Of a stretch of 6,579 nt of DNA, positions 1-4,789 are shown piece by piece. The notes under the pieces were generated by a model that saw only the letters and a list, made by a program, of their open reading frames with translations, did no database searches and was not told the origin of the DNA. Every line of letters starts with the position of its first letter. Within the stretch, counting starts at the first letter, position 1. The stretch is from positions 1 through 6,579 of the forward strand of contig CAMPGJ010000062.1 of the NCBI GenBank assembly GCA_946885425.1. The letters are read 5' to 3'. Made by a program: the position numbers and the translations under genes. The DNA is from an uncultured bacterium (GTDB taxonomy: Bacteria > Patescibacteria > Microgenomatia > Levybacterales > UBA12049).

Positions 1-1081
1 CTCTTTGTGCAAGTGTGGTTATTTCAATTCCTCTATAAAGGAGGTCCGCACTTTTAGTCAGCTCCGAATTATCTTGGTGTCTCATGTGATAAAACGGACG
101 TTTACTAATATGATAATCCGTAATAAACACAAAATCATGGCCTGTTTCTTGTTTTATAATTTCTCCTATCGCGCGTTCCTCAGCTGGAGAAATATCATGA
201 GGATGTTCGCTTTCAATTCCTACTTCCTGTACTCTTTTTTTTACTTCAGCAATGGTGATACGCGGGAAAGGCCGAATTGGAATATCAATTGAGATATCAG
301 GAAATGCCTTTTTTATTGCCGTGAATCCTTCAACTAACATTTGTTCTTCATGATCCATTACATCATGATGAGATTCCACATATGCGACTTCAAAATCCCA
401 TCCTGTAAATTCTGTCATATGTCTTGTTGTAAAAGAAGGTTCTGCTCTAAAAACAGGACCAACCATAAAAACTCGTTCCAAACCAGATGCAATCCCCATC
501 TGTTTGTAGAATTGTGGAGATTGTGCAAGATATGCTTTTCTATCAAAGTATTTTACTTCAAAAACTTCCGCACCTGATTCACTGGCTGTATTCATGAAAG
601 AAGGAGTATAGATTTGTATAAAGTTGCTTTCATACCAATATTTTCTAAAGCCTTTTTCTAATTCAGTCCATAATTGGAAAACAATTGATCTCTCTGGGCG
701 TCTGATATCTAGCCATCTATAATCAAAACGTGTATCTTGATGAGTTTTATCTGCCCCTTTTTCTTCATTTACTGGAATTGGCAATATTGGATCAGCAAGT
801 GAGAGTACTATTATTGAAGTAGCAGCAATTTCATAGCCTCCGACTGCTTGTTTTTCTTCTTTAACAAGTCCAGAAATTTTTATAACTGACTCAGTTGTTA
901 AAGATTTAGCAATATCCAATAATTCTGGATTATTATGAACCACAATTTGAATGGTTCCAGTGATATCACGCAAAATTATAAAAATAATTTTGTTTTGGTT
1001 ACGTATTGTTTGGGCAAATCCTGCTATTGTAACTTCAGAGCCAACAAATTCCCTTACCTTTTGAACTGATATTTTTTCCAT
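1..1081 (-). CDS. aspS: Aspartyl-tRNA synthetase, archaeal type (partial, 3' end outside window)
   Basis: Class II synthetase that charges tRNA-Asp in the cytoplasm. The 360 visible residues from the ATG at 1081 show an N-terminal OB-fold anticodon-binding domain (about 15-100), the 'DTRFDYRWLDIRRPE' linker (116-130), the 'GAEVFEVKYFDRKAYLAQSPQFYKQM' region (170-195), which is typical of AspRS rather than AsnRS, and motif 2 with FRAE (211-214) and TTRH (218-221). Motif 3 lies beyond the left edge; archaeal-type enzymes are about 430 residues, so roughly 70 are missing. By eye, the positions equivalent to W26 and K85 of the discriminating Thermococcus kodakarensis enzyme are both Gln (residues 24 and 76), so the enzyme may also charge tRNA-Asn; this is inference. 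No Shine-Dalgarno sequence precedes the ATG. The gene lies 12 nt beyond the U-run of a T-box terminator, so expression is probably induced by uncharged tRNA-Asp. Confidence 0.93.
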   Translation of the reverse strand, partial: MEKISVQKVREFVGSEVTIAGFAQTIRNQNKIIFIILRDITGTIQIVVHNNPELLDIAKSLTTESVIKISGLVKEEKQAVGGYEIAATSIIVLSLADPILPIPVNEEKGADKTHQDTRFDYRWLDIRRPERSIVFQLWTELEKGFRKYWYESNFIQIYTPSFMNTASESGAEVFEVKYFDRKAYLAQSPQFYKQMGIASGLERVFMVGPVFRAEPSFTTRHMTEFTGWDFEVAYVESHHDVMDHEEQMLVEGFTAIKKAFPDISIDIPIRPFPRITIAEVKKRVQEVGIESEHPHDISPAEERAIGEIIKQETGHDFVFITDYHISKRPFYHMRHQDNSELTKSADLLYRGIEITTLAQR

Positions 1082-1090
1082 AAACAATTT

Positions 1091-1295
1091 GATAAAAATA
1101 AATCACCCTTACTGATCCACACAAACGTATGGACCTGTAAGGGCGATTGAGTATATCGCGGTGCCACCTTACTTTCTCCGCCAAGGAGGCGAAGCTCAAA
1201 TATGCTGTAACGGGCATTCCCGGCAGGTTCTACCCTTCGATTCCTAATCGAAGCTCTTCCTGCGGCTCCGCTGTGTCAGCAGCATCAGCGCCTAT
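1091..1295 (-). promoter_or_regulatory. T-box riboswitch with ultrashort stem I and Asp (GAC) specifier
   Basis: Leader RNA of aspS, read on the minus strand. Stem I is a small hairpin (about 1290-1268) whose loop exposes GAC, an Asp codon (1277-1275), followed by A. Two folds are possible (CGCTG/CAGCG or CTGCT/AGCGG); the codon stays in the loop in both. Stem II: GCAGG 1263-1259 with CCTGC 1227-1223, an asymmetric internal loop containing GTAGAA, then an 8-bp upper stem 1253-1246/1242-1235. Stem IIA: CGGG/CCCG (1222-1219/1214-1211). IIB pseudoknot: ATGC 1217-1214 with GCAT 1205-1202. Stem III: 1194-1188/1182-1176. Core: AAAGTAAGGTGGCACCGCG at 1175-1157. Antiterminator: GTAAGG/CCTTAC and GCGAT/ATCGC enclosing the seven-base bulge TGGCACC. 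The UGGC of the bulge fits a tRNA ending GCCA, that is discriminator G73, as in tRNA-Asp. Codon, discriminator and downstream gene all agree. Confidence 0.9.
1093..1148 (-). terminator. T-box-controlled intrinsic terminator of the aspS leader
   Basis: A 12-bp stem pairs 1148-1137 (AATCGCCCTTAC) with 1112-1101 (GTAAGGGTGATT), with one G-T wobble. A further 7-bp stem (1133-1127/1122-1116) closes on a GTTT loop. The T-rich tract TTATTTTT follows (1101-1094). The 5' arm contains both 3' arms of the antiterminator (1147-1143 and 1142-1137), so the two structures exclude each other, as in classical transcription-attenuating T-boxes. The tract ends 12 nt before the aspS ATG. Confidence 0.9.
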
Positions 1296-1301
1296 AAGAA
1301 T

Positions 1302-1329
1302 ATGATAGCGTGTTTAATTTTTGATGCAA
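1302..1329 (-). promoter_or_regulatory. Probable promoter of the T-box leader and aspS
   Basis: Minus-strand TTGCAT (1329-1324), a 16-nt spacer and TATCAT (1307-1302) resemble sigma-70 boxes. This would start transcription near 1295, directly before the stem I hairpin of the T-box, so the leader would be about 215 nt long. Agreement between the predicted start and the riboswitch boundary is the main support. Confidence 0.6.
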
Positions 1330-1340
1330 GACGCAGGTAC

Positions 1341-1362
1341 GGCGCCCTTTTGATTGGGCGCT
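1341..1362. repeat. Inverted repeat upstream of the aspS promoter
   Basis: GCGCCC (1342-1347) pairs with GGGCGC (1356-1361) across an 8-nt loop, with an added G-T pair outside. It lies between the stop of the possible 42-codon ORF and the -35 box of the aspS leader. There is no T-run on either side, so it is a weak terminator candidate at most. It may mark the end of the trpS transcription unit or be an operator. Confidence 0.4.
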
Positions 1363-1370
1363 GAAAGTAG

Positions 1371-1499
1371 TCAGCGAGGTGGTTTGATTTGCTGCTTGGG
1401 CTTAGGAATTTCTCGTTTGTGAGTTGGAGGCATTGCATCTTTCTTGATCCAGATTTGCCCCCTTTGACAAGGCCTTTTCCTACTTCCAACCGTTACCAT
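1371..1499 (-). CDS. Possible small basic protein, 42 codons
   Basis: An ATG at 1499 opens a 42-codon frame ending in TGA at 1373-1371. It is preceded by GGGAG with a 7-nt gap, the best Shine-Dalgarno-like match in the window. The product begins MVTVGSRKRPCQRG, is rich in Lys, Arg and Pro, and ends in a proline/lysine-rich tail (KPKQQIKPPR), with one Cys and no membrane segment. I do not recognise it. It fills most of the 270-bp gap between trpS and the aspS promoter and could be co-transcribed with trpS (72-bp gap). A longer overlapping frame (1292-1489) exists but enters the aspS promoter and looks less protein-like. This could be chance; conservation in relatives would decide. Confidence 0.35.
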   Translation of the reverse strand: MVTVGSRKRPCQRGQIWIKKDAMPPTHKREIPKPKQQIKPPR

Positions 1500-1569
1500 T
1501 AAGCTTCTCCCGACCACTTTAAAATGTGATCTCTAGTTGGGCAATACCATGCAAAAAGTTTTCAGGCAA

Positions 1570-2550
1570 CTACAAAGTCAGGAAACCCACCATTTCTCTC
1601 ACTTCATTCATTTTTTGCTTCGCTTTCTCTTGTGCCTTTTTACCTCCTTCTTTAAGGATATCTTTCACATACTCTGGCTTTGCAGCAATCTTCTCTCTTC
1701 TCTCACGAAGTGGTGCTACAAAAGAAGTGATCTCTTCAACAAGCATCTTTTTTGATTCTGAATACGGCAATCCCCCTCTTTCATACCCTTCTGTTATTTT
1801 CTCCAGATGTTCACCCGCAAATAGCTTGTGCAGCTGATAGACAATATCCTTCTCCGGGTCTTTTGGCTCATCGACACTCTTTGAGTCTGTTGGAATACTC
1901 ATTACCAAATTGCGGATTTCTTCATCGGAGGCAAACAGCGGAATAGTATTTCCGTAACTCTTGCTCATTTTCTTACCATCAAGTCCTGGGATAACAGAAA
2001 CTTCTTCTTTAATAATCGCATTTGGGAGCTTTAGCGTTTGCCCAAAGGTATTATTGAACTTTTCAGCAATATCGCGGGCATACTCAATATGCTGTTTTTG
2101 GTCTGCTCCCACAGGGACAACATCAGCATCCATTACGAGAATATCAGCAGCTTGCAGCACCGGATAATTAAGAAGACCCATTGATGGAATAATTCCCCGG
2201 TCTATCTTTTCCTTATACGCCACACCGCGCTCCAGATACGGCACTGTCATAATACAATCAAATATCCAGGTGAGTTCAGTGACCGCTGGCAAATCAGATT
2301 GCAAAAAGATAACAGCTTTTTCTGGATTAAGTCCAACAGCAAGATGATCAATAACTGCATCAATTGTATAACTGAGTAATTTCTCTTTATCTTGTAGTGT
2401 GGTGAGAGTGTGGTAATTCACAATTGATATATACGTGTTATACGTATCTTGATATTCAACAAACTGCTTCATAGCACCAAAATAGTTTCCAATGTGCAGT
2501 TTACCACTGGGCTGAATTCCCGAAAGCAATGTTTTTTTATTTTCTGCCAT
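1570..2550 (-). CDS. trpS: Tryptophanyl-tRNA synthetase
   Basis: Class Ic synthetase that activates Trp and charges tRNA-Trp in the cytoplasm, normally as a homodimer. The 326-residue product matches the usual bacterial length of about 330. It has GIQPSGKLHIGNY at 11-23 with the HIGH-type signature HIGN (19-22), the conserved GADQKQHIEYARD segment at 148-160, and an intact KMSKS loop at 194-198. An ATG six codons upstream (2568) is in frame, but MAENKKTLLSG is the normal family N-terminus. The -10 box also lies 8 nt before the ATG at 2550, so the upstream ATG would fall outside the transcript. There is no Shine-Dalgarno sequence; the mRNA is probably leaderless. No clear terminator follows the stop. 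Confidence 0.96.
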   Translation of the reverse strand: MAENKKTLLSGIQPSGKLHIGNYFGAMKQFVEYQDTYNTYISIVNYHTLTTLQDKEKLLSYTIDAVIDHLAVGLNPEKAVIFLQSDLPAVTELTWIFDCIMTVPYLERGVAYKEKIDRGIIPSMGLLNYPVLQAADILVMDADVVPVGADQKQHIEYARDIAEKFNNTFGQTLKLPNAIIKEEVSVIPGLDGKKMSKSYGNTIPLFASDEEIRNLVMSIPTDSKSVDEPKDPEKDIVYQLHKLFAGEHLEKITEGYERGGLPYSESKKMLVEEITSFVAPLRERREKIAAKPEYVKDILKEGGKKAQEKAKQKMNEVREMVGFLTL

Positions 2551-2558
2551 ATATGAAA

Positions 2559-2567
2559 ATAATAGCA
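2559..2567 (-). promoter_or_regulatory. Extended -10 promoter of trpS (leaderless)
   Basis: Minus-strand TGC-TATTAT (2567-2559) is an extended -10 element, followed by only 8 nt before the ATG at 2550. Transcription would begin within one or two bases of the start codon. The -35 region is weak, which is tolerated by extended -10 promoters. Confidence 0.55.
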
Positions 2568-2589
2568 AACATGAAGGTTTTACAGGCTA

Positions 2590-2618
2590 TTGACCGTCAT
2601 AGCCATTTTTGATATAAT
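2590..2618 (+). promoter_or_regulatory. Strong sigma-70-type promoter, plus strand
   Basis: TTGACC (2590-2595), a spacer of exactly 17 nt and TATAAT (2613-2618) with an extended -10 TG (2610-2611). This is the closest match to consensus in the window. It points away from trpS and toward the 3' end of glyS, with a predicted start near 2625. Confidence 0.75.
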
Positions 2619-2624
2619 ATAAGC

Positions 2625-2784
2625 AGAAGTAGAGGTGGTTGAAGTCCTACCCTGCCAAAAAGATCCTACCTTAACTCAACCTCGCAGTTCCCTGCCTCAA
2701 TCCCTTTACCAGGGTAAATTCAAATAACCAACCGAATTTAGAGGGCTTCCGCCGACGATCATATATCGCCGGCTTCACCTTTTT
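2625..2784 (+). ncRNA. Candidate small RNA between trpS and glyS
   Basis: The roughly 160 nt downstream of the plus-strand promoter contain no convincing reading frame. They can fold. GGTGG (2634-2638) and AAGTCCT (2642-2648), separated by a 3-nt bulge, pair with the continuous AGGGCTTCCGCC at 2742-2753, giving 12 bp that bring the two ends together. Inside are a small hairpin (TTTAC/GTAAA, 2705-2718) or an alternative AAATTC/GAATTT stem (2716-2721/2734-2739), and a long G-poor single strand in which TCCTACC occurs twice (2645-2651 and 2664-2670). A GC-rich hairpin and T-run end the unit just at the glyS stop. I see none of the signature sequences of SRP RNA, tmRNA or RNase P RNA. It may be a novel sRNA, an antisense regulator of the glyS 3' end, or a 6S-like RNA; the family is unknown. 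Confidence 0.5.
2751..2784 (+). terminator. Hairpin and T-run ending the candidate sRNA
   Basis: GCCGACGAT (2751-2759) pairs with ATCGCCGGC (2765-2773) with one A-C mismatch across a CATAT loop. TTCACC and a run of five T (2780-2784) follow. The T-run is six bases from the stem, which is loose for an intrinsic terminator. The same hairpin lies just after the glyS stop on the other strand, where no T-run follows, so it could also stabilise the 3' end of glyS mRNA. Confidence 0.5.
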
Positions 2785-4165
2785 AAATAAGTTTTTCCTG
2801 TAGATACTCTTTCAACTCATTTATTTTGATTCTTTCTTGTTTCATAGTGTCTCTGTCTCTTACTGTTACAGCATCATCATCAAGTGTGTCATAATCAACA
2901 GTAATACAATAGGGAGTCCCTATTTCATCCTGCCTTCTGTATCGCTTACCGACATTCCCATTATCATCCCATTCGCATCTCATATGTATTTTTAGTGAGT
3001 TATATAAATCTTTTGCCCTTGCAACAAGTTCAGGTTTATTTTTAAGAAGTGGGAAAACAGCGACTTTAACAGGAGCAAGCTTTGGAGAAAGTCTAAGGAC
3101 CACACGCTTCTCCCCCTCAATTTCTTCTTCACAATATGCGTCTGACATAAATGCAAGGAACATACGGCCCATACCTACTGATGTTTCCAATATCCATGGA
3201 ATATATTTTTCTCCTGTATGCGGATCGGTATATTGCATGTCAGTTCCTGAATATTTCATATGCTGTGATAGATCATAGTCAGAACGATCATGTATTCCTT
3301 CAAGCTCATCAAATCCTGTTGGAAAATTATACTCAATGTCCCAGGCATCTTTAGCATAAAAAACTAAATTTTTGTGTTGTACAAAACGCAAGTTTTCAGG
3401 TTTGATACCAAGAGAAACATACCAGTTAAACCTGTTCTGTTTTATTCTTTCATATTCTTCTTTGTTTTCATTTGGTCGGACAAAATATTGGGTGTCTGCC
3501 TGTTCCAACTCACGAGTACGAAATAGAAAATTTCTGGGAGAGATCTCATTTCGAAATGCCTTCCCAATCTGAGCAATACCAAATGGGATCTTCATGCGGG
3601 TTGTATCAATAACATTCTTGAAATTTAAGTAAATTCCCTGACAGGCCTCACCGGGTAGATATACGGGTTCTTTACCTTCTCCGGTAAAATCACCCAGATT
3701 CGATTTTACCAACAAATTAAAAGCACGCGCAGTAGTAAAATCATGCGAACCACATTTCGGACAAGAAATTTTATTTTTATTTTCTTCAAAAAGTGCCTGG
3801 AGTGTTGCCTCTGACATCTTTTCATCAGCATCCAGTCCAATAGCATTTAACTCTTTATCTACTCTAATGCGGGTATTACACTTCTTACACTCTGAAAGAG
3901 GATCAGAAAATCCACTTGTATGTCCCGAGGCTCCCCAAACCCGGGGATCTTTAAATATAGCCGAATCAAGACCAACATAATCATCTCTCAGCTGAACATG
4001 CTCTTTCCACCAGGCAGCTTTTAAATTATTTAAAAGCTCAACACCATATGGTCCAAAGTCATAAAGACCAGCCATTCCACCATAAATCTCAGAGCTCTGA
4101 AAGACAAACCCGCGTCTTTTAGCCAGTGATACTAATGTGTCAAGCGTATGTTCTTTTTTTTCCAT
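2783..4165 (-). CDS. glyS: Glycyl-tRNA synthetase, single-chain alpha2 type
   Basis: Class II synthetase charging tRNA-Gly in the cytoplasm as a homodimer. This is the eukaryote/archaea-like form also found in Thermus and Mycoplasma, not the alpha2-beta2 enzyme of E. coli. The 460-residue chain shows the N-terminal catalytic segment YDFGPYG (35-41), a zinc-ribbon-like insert with C93-x2-C96 and C135-x2-C138, motif 2 (FRNEISPRNFLFRTRE, 204-219), and motif 3 (ILETSVGMGRMFLAF, 325-339). A C-terminal anticodon-binding domain from about 365 ends with VGKRYRRQDEIGTPYCITVD (from about 407). In motif 3 the usual EPS reads ETS and the residue before Arg334 is Gly rather than the common Asp or Glu; activity is still likely. 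The ATG at 4165 gives the family's normal N-terminus. The mRNA is probably leaderless. Confidence 0.96.
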   Translation of the reverse strand: MEKKEHTLDTLVSLAKRRGFVFQSSEIYGGMAGLYDFGPYGVELLNNLKAAWWKEHVQLRDDYVGLDSAIFKDPRVWGASGHTSGFSDPLSECKKCNTRIRVDKELNAIGLDADEKMSEATLQALFEENKNKISCPKCGSHDFTTARAFNLLVKSNLGDFTGEGKEPVYLPGEACQGIYLNFKNVIDTTRMKIPFGIAQIGKAFRNEISPRNFLFRTRELEQADTQYFVRPNENKEEYERIKQNRFNWYVSLGIKPENLRFVQHKNLVFYAKDAWDIEYNFPTGFDELEGIHDRSDYDLSQHMKYSGTDMQYTDPHTGEKYIPWILETSVGMGRMFLAFMSDAYCEEEIEGEKRVVLRLSPKLAPVKVAVFPLLKNKPELVARAKDLYNSLKIHMRCEWDDNGNVGKRYRRQDEIGTPYCITVDYDTLDDDAVTVRDRDTMKQERIKINELKEYLQEKLI

Positions 4166-4172
4166 GTTTTCT

Positions 4173-4181
4173 ATCCTAGCA
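4173..4181 (-). promoter_or_regulatory. Extended -10 promoter of glyS (leaderless)
   Basis: Minus-strand TGC-TAGGAT (4181-4173) ends 7 nt before the ATG at 4165. The AGGA inside it could be read as a Shine-Dalgarno sequence (8-nt gap), but the match to the extended -10 boxes of trpS and dnaJ favours a promoter with the start at or next to the ATG. Any -35 contribution would come from sequence close to the IS200-like right end. Confidence 0.45.
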
Positions 4182-4215
4182 GCAACAGGGCAAATATAAA
4201 AGGCATAAAATGACC

Positions 4216-4241
4216 AACCACCAGCGAGAATGCTGGTGGTT
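4216..4241. repeat. Right-end hairpin of the IS200-like element
   Basis: Perfect 10-bp inverted repeat AACCACCAGC/GCTGGTGGTT with a 6-nt loop. Its position downstream of tnpA and its likeness to the left-end stem suggest it is the transposase-binding hairpin. Confidence 0.75.
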
Positions 4242-4248
4242 TCGGTTT

Positions 4249-4265
4249 GTCCGCCGCAGGCGGAC
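4249..4265. repeat. Hairpin at the tnpA stop codon
   Basis: Perfect 7-bp inverted repeat GTCCGCC/GGCGGAC with a 3-nt loop, overlapping the last base of the restored tnpA stop codon. There is no T-run, so it is not a standard terminator. It may block readthrough toward glyS or be part of the element's right end. Confidence 0.5.
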
Positions 4266-4652
4266 TAGAACAAGTGCGGTAAGTCTCTCTGGTGGTGCTG
4301 TTGATTCAGGATATATGATTTGATCTGATGCTCGTTGCTCCCGATCGTTGATACATAGTACCCTCGTGCCCACAATGTTCCTTTTGGAAACTTCTTGCTC
4401 TTTTTCTTTCAATATCTGTACTAGGTACGCAACCGAGTATTTTGGTGATATTGATATATACAAATGTATATGCTCGTCTCCAATGTGCCATGCATGTATC
4501 ACACATCTCTTCCATTGTGCAATATGCTTGAACATTCGCTTTAATTCTTGTTTAATGTACCCATCCGCAAGAACCTTCCCCCGGTACTTCGGACACCACA
4601 CCACGTGATAGTCACAGACCCATGTGGTGTGGTTTAGTTGATATACTCTCAC
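4265..4652 (-). pseudogene. tnpA: IS200-type Y1 transposase TnpA, frameshifted
   Basis: HUH single-strand transposase. From a GTG at 4652 the product reads VRVYQLNHTTWVCDYHVVWCPKYRGKV in its first 27 residues, with the metal-binding HIH motif at 61-63 inside HIGDEHIHLYISI. The frame holds to ILKEK (residue 84). Near 4410-4397, in the purine-rich stretch GAAAGAAAAAGAGC, one extra base shifts it. In the other frame the family sequence continues (SKKFPKGTLWARGYYVSTIG, then IKSYILNQ) to a TAG at 4267-4265. The catalytic Tyr (113) and partner Gln (117) lie after the shift, so the uninterrupted frame (to 4176) would lack the nucleophile. Rejoined, the protein is 128 residues, slightly short of the usual 130-155. 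Either a decayed copy, a sequencing or assembly error in the A-rich run, or less likely a programmed frameshift. Confidence 0.85.
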
Positions 4653-4710
4653 CTTTGGCTTCTAATTCGACCTCAGGTGATTGTACCAACGGCTTCGCCT
4701 TTAAACGCAC

Positions 4711-4730
4711 CCACCGGCTAAAGCCGGTGG
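4711..4730. repeat. Left-end hairpin of the IS200-like element
   Basis: Perfect 8-bp inverted repeat CCACCGGC/GCCGGTGG with a 4-nt loop, about 60 bp upstream of the tnpA start. IS200/IS605 left ends have subterminal hairpins of this size. Confidence 0.75.
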
Positions 4731-4744
4731 TTTATACATGTAAT

Positions 4745-4774
4745 AATAAAACCCGACATAAGCCGGGTTTTATT
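4745..4774 (-). terminator. Intrinsic terminator of the DUF7282 gene
   Basis: A perfect 11-bp stem, AATAAAACCCG (4745-4755) with CGGGTTTTATT (4764-4774), with an 8-nt loop. It is 15 bp downstream of the stop at 4790. The arm itself ends in TTTTATTATT on the minus strand, giving a GC core with a T-tract. The symmetry also allows termination of plus-strand transcripts. Confidence 0.85.
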
Positions 4775-4789
4775 AAAGCAAAATTCAGA

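Larger units (their letters stand above)
4216..4743 (-). mobile_element. IS200/IS605-family insertion, about 0.53 kb, tnpA only
   Basis: The element contains a single Y1 (HUH) transposase gene and a hairpin at each end, the standard plan of single-stranded-DNA transposons of this family. There are no terminal inverted repeats and no tnpB. The transposase-strand left end has the stem CCACCGGC/GCCGGTGG (4730-4723 with 4718-4711). The right end has AACCACCAGC/GCTGGTGGTT (4241-4232 with 4225-4216). Both stems share an ACCACC(G/A)GC side, as expected for one transposase reading both ends. Exact limits are not fixed: TTAC at minus 4743-4740 could be the target tetranucleotide, and the right boundary is somewhere in 4180-4216. 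The insertion lies next to the terminator of the upstream gene and ahead of the glyS promoter. Confidence 0.85.

Noticed and set aside
1292..1489. A 65-codon minus-strand frame between trpS and aspS.
   Set aside because: It overlaps the 42-codon ORF, runs through the aspS promoter up to the T-box leader start, lacks an SD, and has no protein-like pattern.
2635..2730. A GTG-started frame of about 31 codons inside the candidate sRNA (VVEVLPCQKDPTLTQPRSS…).
   Set aside because: There is no ribosome site and the interval is better explained by base pairing of its ends; composition is not protein-like enough to call.
2551..2782. A possible T-box or other leader riboswitch for trpS on the minus strand.
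   Set aside because: No GGTGGNACCGCG-like core or terminator/antiterminator pair is present on the minus strand here, and the trpS -10 box next to the ATG argues against a leader.
4176..4300. The long single-frame C-terminus of tnpA after residue 84.
   Set aside because: Its sequence is not transposase-like, whereas the alternative frame restores the YYVST and IKSYILNQ family motifs, so the unbroken frame is not the true product.
4690..4745. A CRISPR-like or attachment-site repeat.
   Set aside because: The hairpins are unique stem-loops at the two ends of the IS element, not a spaced direct-repeat array.
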